Source: an uncultured Nitrosopumilaceae archaeon
GTDB lineage: Archaea > Thermoproteota > Nitrososphaeria > Nitrososphaerales > Nitrosopumilaceae
Direction of reading: 5' to 3'
Assembly: GCA_937875805.1 (NCBI GenBank)
Contig: CALFHG010000047.1
Span: forward strand, 1-6,064
DNA length: 6,064 nucleotides
In this document: positions 5,752 through 6,064 of the stretch, in pieces
Numbering within the stretch: the stretch's first letter is position 1
Layout of the letters: each line of letters opens with the position of its first letter
Notes under the pieces: model-generated
Told to the model about the DNA's origin: nothing
Seen by the model: only the letters and a program-made list of their open reading frames with translations
Database searches by the model: none
Program-made: the position numbers and the translations under genes

Positions 5752-5937
5752 ATGACAAATCAAACAGGAACGAAAATTAAAGAATCTGGAATTTTAACTG
5801 CTGAGTTAATTTCTCATTTTAGAGAAAAATGTAAAATTTGTGGCCATCATCGAATTATGCACAATGAATTGGATGTGTGTGAGGGAGTAATGAACAAACC
5901 CTGTACTTCTGGTTGTGATAAATTTGAAGCAGAATAA
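5752..5937 (+). CDS. Small Cys/His-rich probable zinc-binding protein, 61 residues
   Basis: I do not recognise a named family. After a polar N-terminus (1-15) and a short helix (16-26), the protein has C27-x2-C30 followed by GHH (H32, H33), then H37, C43, C51 and C55. The CxxCGH...H...C...CxxxC layout resembles small archaeal zinc-ribbon or zinc-finger proteins, and five Cys plus three His could hold one or two zinc ions. There is no membrane segment. The ATG at 5752 is well placed 26 bases after a TATA-like box, and a T-run follows the stop codon, so this is a complete single-gene unit. Such proteins often act in nucleic-acid binding or as small adaptors; for this one the role is unknown. 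Zinc binding is inferred from the ligand spacing. Confidence 0.75.
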   Translation: MTNQTGTKIKESGILTAELISHFREKCKICGHHRIMHNELDVCEGVMNKPCTSGCDKFEAE

Positions 5938-5957
5938 GTGAATTTACCACTCTAAGG

Positions 5958-5963
5958 TTTTTT
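5958..5963 (+). terminator. T-tract after the small zinc protein gene
   Basis: Six T lie 20 bases after the stop codon, with no stem. A second six-T run lies at 5981-5986, just upstream of the next gene's start. Confidence 0.4.
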
Positions 5964-5968
5964 AATTC

Positions 5969-5977
5969 TTTAATAAG
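5969..5977 (+). promoter_or_regulatory. TATA-like box of the right-edge gene
   Basis: TTTAATAAG is centred 25 bases before the GTG at 5998. It nearly matches the PAS gene's box, and its spacing is the main support for the GTG start. Confidence 0.45.
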
Positions 5978-5997
5978 ATATTTTTTATAAGTTCTTT

Positions 5998-6064
5998 GTG
6001 GCTTCTAAAAACAATGAAGAAAAAATCTATCCGCTAGGATATGAACCACAAGAGACTCCTGATG
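5998..6064 (+). CDS. Start of an unknown gene, first 22 codons, cut by window edge
   Basis: From a GTG at 5998 the frame reads MASKNNEEKIYPLGYEPQET and stays open to the edge. An in-frame TAA at 5974-5976 closes it upstream, leaving GTG as the only usable start; the nearby ATG at 6014 is in another frame and stops after seven codons. The IYPLGYEP residue mix looks like real protein. Too little is present to assign a family. The gene is on the same strand as the small zinc protein, 60 bases downstream, apparently with its own promoter. Confidence 0.55.
   Translation, partial: MASKNNEEKIYPLGYEPQETPD

Noticed and set aside
6014..6037. ATG at 6014 as the start of the right-edge gene
   Set aside because: This frame reaches a TAG after seven codons; the GTG frame from 5998 stays open and is better placed relative to a TATA-like box.

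Overview
The window most likely comes from an ammonia-oxidising thaumarchaeon (Nitrososphaerota) of the marine Nitrosopumilus type. The DNA is AT-rich and the genes are compact. It carries a CdvA cell-division protein (PRC-barrel plus coiled coil), an archaeal FEN-1 ending in a PCNA-binding motif, and a tRNA-Ser without an encoded CCA. Most genes have a TATA-like box about 22-27 bases before the start codon and no Shine-Dalgarno sequence, as expected for leaderless archaeal transcripts. The genus is an inference from protein style; no database search was possible.

Layout. Left (1-635, minus strand): the N-terminal part of a divergent ThyX-family protein runs off the window edge, preceded by a 97-residue protein of unknown function. 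A 133-base divergent promoter region separates these from cdvA (769-1647, plus). An AMP-forming acetyl-CoA synthetase (1703-3622, plus) follows after a T-rich terminator. The synthetase meets an orphan PAS-domain protein (3623-4153, minus) tail to tail with no base between the two stop codons. The PAS gene lies 39 bases downstream of fen1 (4193-5215, minus).

Right: a 319-base stretch (5216-5534) has no convincing gene, but it holds a perfect T/A inverted repeat and a long open frame lacking a start codon. Then come tRNA-Ser(CGA) (5535-5616), a 61-residue Cys/His-rich probable zinc protein (5752-5937), and the first 22 codons of a GTG-started gene leaving the window at the right edge.

The genes are mostly separate promoter units and do not form one pathway. 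They cover division (CdvA), lagging-strand processing and repair (FEN-1), a nucleotide-enzyme relative (ThyX-like), carbon activation (Acs), sensing (PAS) and translation (tRNA). I see no mobile element, CRISPR array or defence system, and no clear new multi-gene system. The most useful leads are the codon-usage contrast of cdvA, the zero-gap acs/PAS junction, the unexplained 5216-5534 stretch, the A at position 18 of the tRNA, and the two non-ATG starts at the window edges.
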